A stretch of DNA of 64,000 nucleotides, from NCBI GenBank assembly GCA_025041175.1, contig JAKCFJ010000001.1:1302001-1366000 (forward strand). Direction: 5' to 3'. The stretch comes from Halobacteriales archaeon YIM A00010. Its GTDB lineage: Archaea; Halobacteriota; Halobacteria; Halobacteriales; Haloarculaceae. This document shows positions 62,170-64,000 of the stretch, in pieces (position 1 is the first letter of the stretch; each line of letters starts with the position of its first letter). The notes beneath the pieces were generated by a model, which made no database searches, was not told where the DNA came from, and saw only the letters and a program-made list of their open reading frames with translations. Position numbers and translations under genes: made by a program.

Positions 62170-62607
62170 TGATGGATCTGAATCGGAATGTCCGCAAGTT
62201 TCGAGAGCGACAACACAGTCTGACCACTCTTCTTGTCGAGTTCGAAGCCCGACTGGTTGTAGGTGAAACTACGGAATTCCCGTGGTGGCTTCCATTTGAG
62301 TTCGCCGACCTTGTAGCCCTGATCCTTGAGTTCGCCAAGCGCGTTGACGTTGTGTCTGATCCGCATCACGGTGGGTTGAAGCACCTTCGCGTACACATCG
62401 GTCAACTCGTCCCACCAGGTTTTGAGATCAGGCAGCTCATCACGGATCGTCCGAACGCGCTGTTTGACCGTACCAGCACGCTCCGGAATCTGGTTGAACC
62501 GATAGAGTGCGTGGTTATAGAGTTGTCGACAGATATCGCGGTGATAATCCAACGTCTCACGGTGAGCATCGGTCGGATGCAGGCGATATCTGTAGTTGTA
62601 GTTCATG

Positions 62608-62751
62608 TTATTCGTCGGGCGGATCGGTGACACGGACGACCTTGACTGTCGATCCGGCCCACGCTTTCGGGACATAGACGTGCGCACCGTTGCCCGAGCG
62701 TTTGGCGTGGGCTTCAATCACTTCGTGCCCCTCGACTTCGTACCGATCCAT
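62608..62751 (-). CDS. DUF2080 transposase-associated small protein
   Basis: This is a 47-aa protein: MDRYEVEGHEVIEAHAKRSGNGAHVYVPKAWAGSTVKVVRVTDPPDE. The SGNGAHVYVPKAW motif is that of DUF2080 proteins, which accompany haloarchaeal tnpB genes. It is related in look to AbrB/SpoVT-type DNA-binding folds (inferred). Its stop is 1 bp from the tnpB ATG, so it is the leader gene of the element. Too short for many gene callers. Confidence 0.82.
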   Translation of the reverse strand: MDRYEVEGHEVIEAHAKRSGNGAHVYVPKAWAGSTVKVVRVTDPPDE

Positions 62752-62757
62752 TAAGAA

Positions 62758-62776
62758 GTATCTACAATGTAGATAC
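62758..62776. promoter_or_regulatory. 19-bp palindrome upstream of the DUF2080 gene
   Basis: GTATCTACA-A-TGTAGATAC, perfect 9-bp arms, begins 6 bp before the DUF2080 start codon. It may be an autoregulatory operator for DUF2080. Further hairpins lie upstream at 62848-62866 (ACGAGATC-AAA-GATCTCGT) and 62893-62909 (GGGGAT/ATCCCC), probably part of the element's left end. Confidence 0.45.
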
Positions 62777-62968
62777 CAATAAACGTTACGAAAACGTAGG
62801 CCTGTGGGCTTGCAATCGAACGTGTCTGACGGGTGATGACGATGTTGACGAGATCAAAGATCTCGTTCGCACACCAGAAATCTTTGATTTTTGGGGATGC
62901 TGTATCCCCTCCCTACTCACTCGCTACGCTCGTTCGTTGAGGAAGGGGGCTTAGCACCTACAGGTCAG

Positions 62969-63763
62969 CTAAAGCGTTCCTTGGCTGGCGCTGGCGTCGC
63001 TGGTCACGGTGAGTTCGTAGTCTCGGTCGGGCTGGCGGCGGAGTTCACACACCCCGGCGACCGAGACCGTGGTTCCGTGTCCGCCGCTCCAGTTGAGCAC
63101 GCATGCGCCGTTTTTCCCCTCGGTCGTCTCGTCCGGATCGGGTTGGATACGCCCAGCGGGGAGGCGACGGCGTGCCTGGGGGACAGGGGGATCGCCGTCC
63201 AGTCCGATTCCCACGGGCGCGTCGTCGGGACCGATGCTCGTGGTCGGGCTGTACGAGCCGAGGACACCACGCTCCAACTCCACGCCGACCGACAGGGTGG
63301 TGAGCGTCGTGCTCCCGGCACCGTCGTCGGGCTGTGTCGGCGTGGCGGCGGTCCACATCCAGAGCCGATGGGTCGCTTGTTCTTCTGTCCGATCATCGGG
63401 TGCCTCGACACGATACAGGACAGCAGCGATATCGATTGGGACGTGTATCCCTTCGTCCTCGGCTGGGGACCCGAGCACCCACTGGTCGCTCCACGCCCCC
63501 ACGAGCGCGAGTCGTTCGGAGGAGCCGGGGTCCTGGTTCCCGTTTTGGATGCCCCAGACGCCGTGTGGCCCGTACCGATCGCGGATTCGGCCGGCGTACG
63601 CGTCGAATTCGGTCGCCGTGTGCGCCGATTCGGCTTCTGAGACCGAGAGCCGGTGTGAATCCGAAGCGCTCCGGGTCAGCCAGTCCAAACAGCCGGTCGT
63701 GGTGGCTGTACCAGCAGCGCCGACCGCCAGGAGGACCCGTCGACGAGTGTGTGACCGAGGCAT
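62969..63763 (-). CDS. Putative Tat-exported lipoprotein, unknown function
   Basis: This 264-aa protein begins MPRSHTRRRVLLAVGAAGTATTTGCLDWLTRSASD: an RRR signal and a lipobox-type TTGC, so probably anchored outside the cell. The body is Thr/Asp-rich without a domain I can name. A Cys pair (NGACVLNWSG ... VAGVCELRRQ) near the C-terminus may form a disulfide. The start at 63763 fits the signal; a longer frame reaches 63895. Its 3' end is next to the left end of the tnpB element. Single gene. Confidence 0.72.
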   Translation of the reverse strand: MPRSHTRRRVLLAVGAAGTATTTGCLDWLTRSASDSHRLSVSEAESAHTATEFDAYAGRIRDRYGPHGVWGIQNGNQDPGSSERLALVGAWSDQWVLGSPAEDEGIHVPIDIAAVLYRVEAPDDRTEEQATHRLWMWTAATPTQPDDGAGSTTLTTLSVGVELERGVLGSYSPTTSIGPDDAPVGIGLDGDPPVPQARRRLPAGRIQPDPDETTEGKNGACVLNWSGGHGTTVSVAGVCELRRQPDRDYELTVTSDASASQGTL

Positions 63764-63833
63764 ACGTATCGTGAAAGATGGCACAAAAGAAACATCTTTC
63801 GAGATACGAATGGACACGCGGTGTCGGGTTGGA

Positions 63834-64000
63834 TCAGGTTTCGGTGTTGTCGATCCACTTTTCGACTTGGGGCGGCTCGTAGGCGGCGAACGCATCGAGG
63901 AGGGATCGCGGCGTCGATTCGACGACGATCATCTCACGGTGAAGTCGTTTCACGAACTCCTCGGCGACGGCGTGATCGAGAAACGCCGTCAGCGCGTCGT
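63834..64000 (-). CDS. LOG family (TIGR00730-type Rossmann fold) protein, C-terminal end only
   Basis: The visible C-terminus reads ALTAFLDHAVAEEFVKRLHREMIVVESTPRSLLDAFAAYEPPQVEKWIDNTET, which resembles the end of haloarchaeal LOG/TIGR00730 proteins (often called putative lysine decarboxylases or cytokinin-nucleotide phosphoribohydrolases). The catalytic GGxGTxxE region would lie beyond the window, so the assignment is tentative. Confidence 0.55.
   Translation of the reverse strand, partial: DALTAFLDHAVAEEFVKRLHREMIVVESTPRSLLDAFAAYEPPQVEKWIDNTET

Larger units (their letters stand above)
61300..62606 (-). pseudogene. tnpB: TnpB RNA-guided nuclease gene (IS200/IS605, IS1341-type), disrupted
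   Basis: The N-terminal part (MNYNYRYRLHPTDAHRETLDYHRDICRQLYNHALYRF) and the C-terminal part lie in different frames. RuvC residues are present: Asp in GIDVGILKYA, Glu in VAVEDLD and Asp in DRDANAAWNI, with the zinc-finger CAACG...CPSCGF. A 50-bp insertion at 62120-62169 shifts the frame; deleting it restores about 418 aa, reading IQIHHRSIPEDDATVKEVTLKKEPTGEWF. The last codons are read through a 21-bp hairpin. There is no tnpA. As it stands it can only make two fragments. Confidence 0.9.

Noticed and set aside
62890-62970. Second tnpB element end near GAGGAAGGGGGCTTAGCAC
   Set aside because: The stretch resembles IS605-type end sequences, but boundaries and a matching partner end could not be fixed; most simply it is part of the left end of the same element.

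Overview
The window is chromosomal DNA of a haloarchaeon (class Halobacteria). The evidence is high GC, acidic proteins, TATA-like boxes about 25 nt upstream of start codons with little or no leader, and archaeal information-processing genes: MCM, TFB, GatE, Dph5, Pcc1, S3Ae, S15, A-type ATPase subunit D and RecJ/DHH proteins. It also has haloarchaeal surface biology: archaeosortase A, a PGF-CTERM protein, halocyanin and Tat-type signals. I cannot assign a genus.

Layout. 1-14751 is mostly housekeeping: MCM helicase carrying a mini-intein, an A24 (prepilin-type) peptidase, A-ATPase subunit D, FAD synthase RibL with a JAMM protein, a DHH nuclease, a surface phospholipase D-like protein, a HEAT-repeat protein, halocyanin, the operon rps15 - DHH protein - pcc1 - rps3ae, and tRNA-Ala(GGC). 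14752-17972 is AT-rich and gene-poor, with an unknown ORF and a PadR regulator. 17973-28772 holds a Bat-type regulator, gatE, an IS630 fragment, fumC, a PGF-CTERM surface protein beside archaeosortase artA, dph5 and a Trm5-type tRNA methyltransferase. 28788-36677 is a nine-gene Mrp-type cation/H+ antiporter operon (E-F-G-A'-B-C-D-D'-D''). After an MFS transporter and a TFB comes a type IV pilus-like operon (39814-46897): ATPase, a membrane subunit split by an apparent frameshift, and five small pilin-like proteins. 46749-57781 holds surface proteins, a two-gene ABC exporter, a TrmB-like regulator and an MMPL/RND transporter with a 58-heptad coiled coil. 57996-64000 carries a sulfatase-like enzyme, a MATE transporter, a tnpB element broken by a double-hairpin insertion, a lipoprotein and the end of a probable LOG-family gene.

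The most notable signal is a set of unannotated miniature mobile elements of about 90-110 bp. Six copies share the terminal inverted repeat TACTGTCGG or TACCGTCGG, in two sub-families. A seventh has different ends (TAAGGGTTGT) but the same size and the same kind of target duplication. Six of the seven are flanked by a perfect 3-bp T(G/C)A duplication. One supplies the end of a coding sequence, another abuts a stop codon, and a 9-bp relic lies beside a third stop. Other points worth attention are the MCM mini-intein, the pilC break at a G run, the giant coiled-coil stalk, a short upstream ORF coupled to a surface-protein gene, and an ABC ATPase lacking two catalytic motifs.
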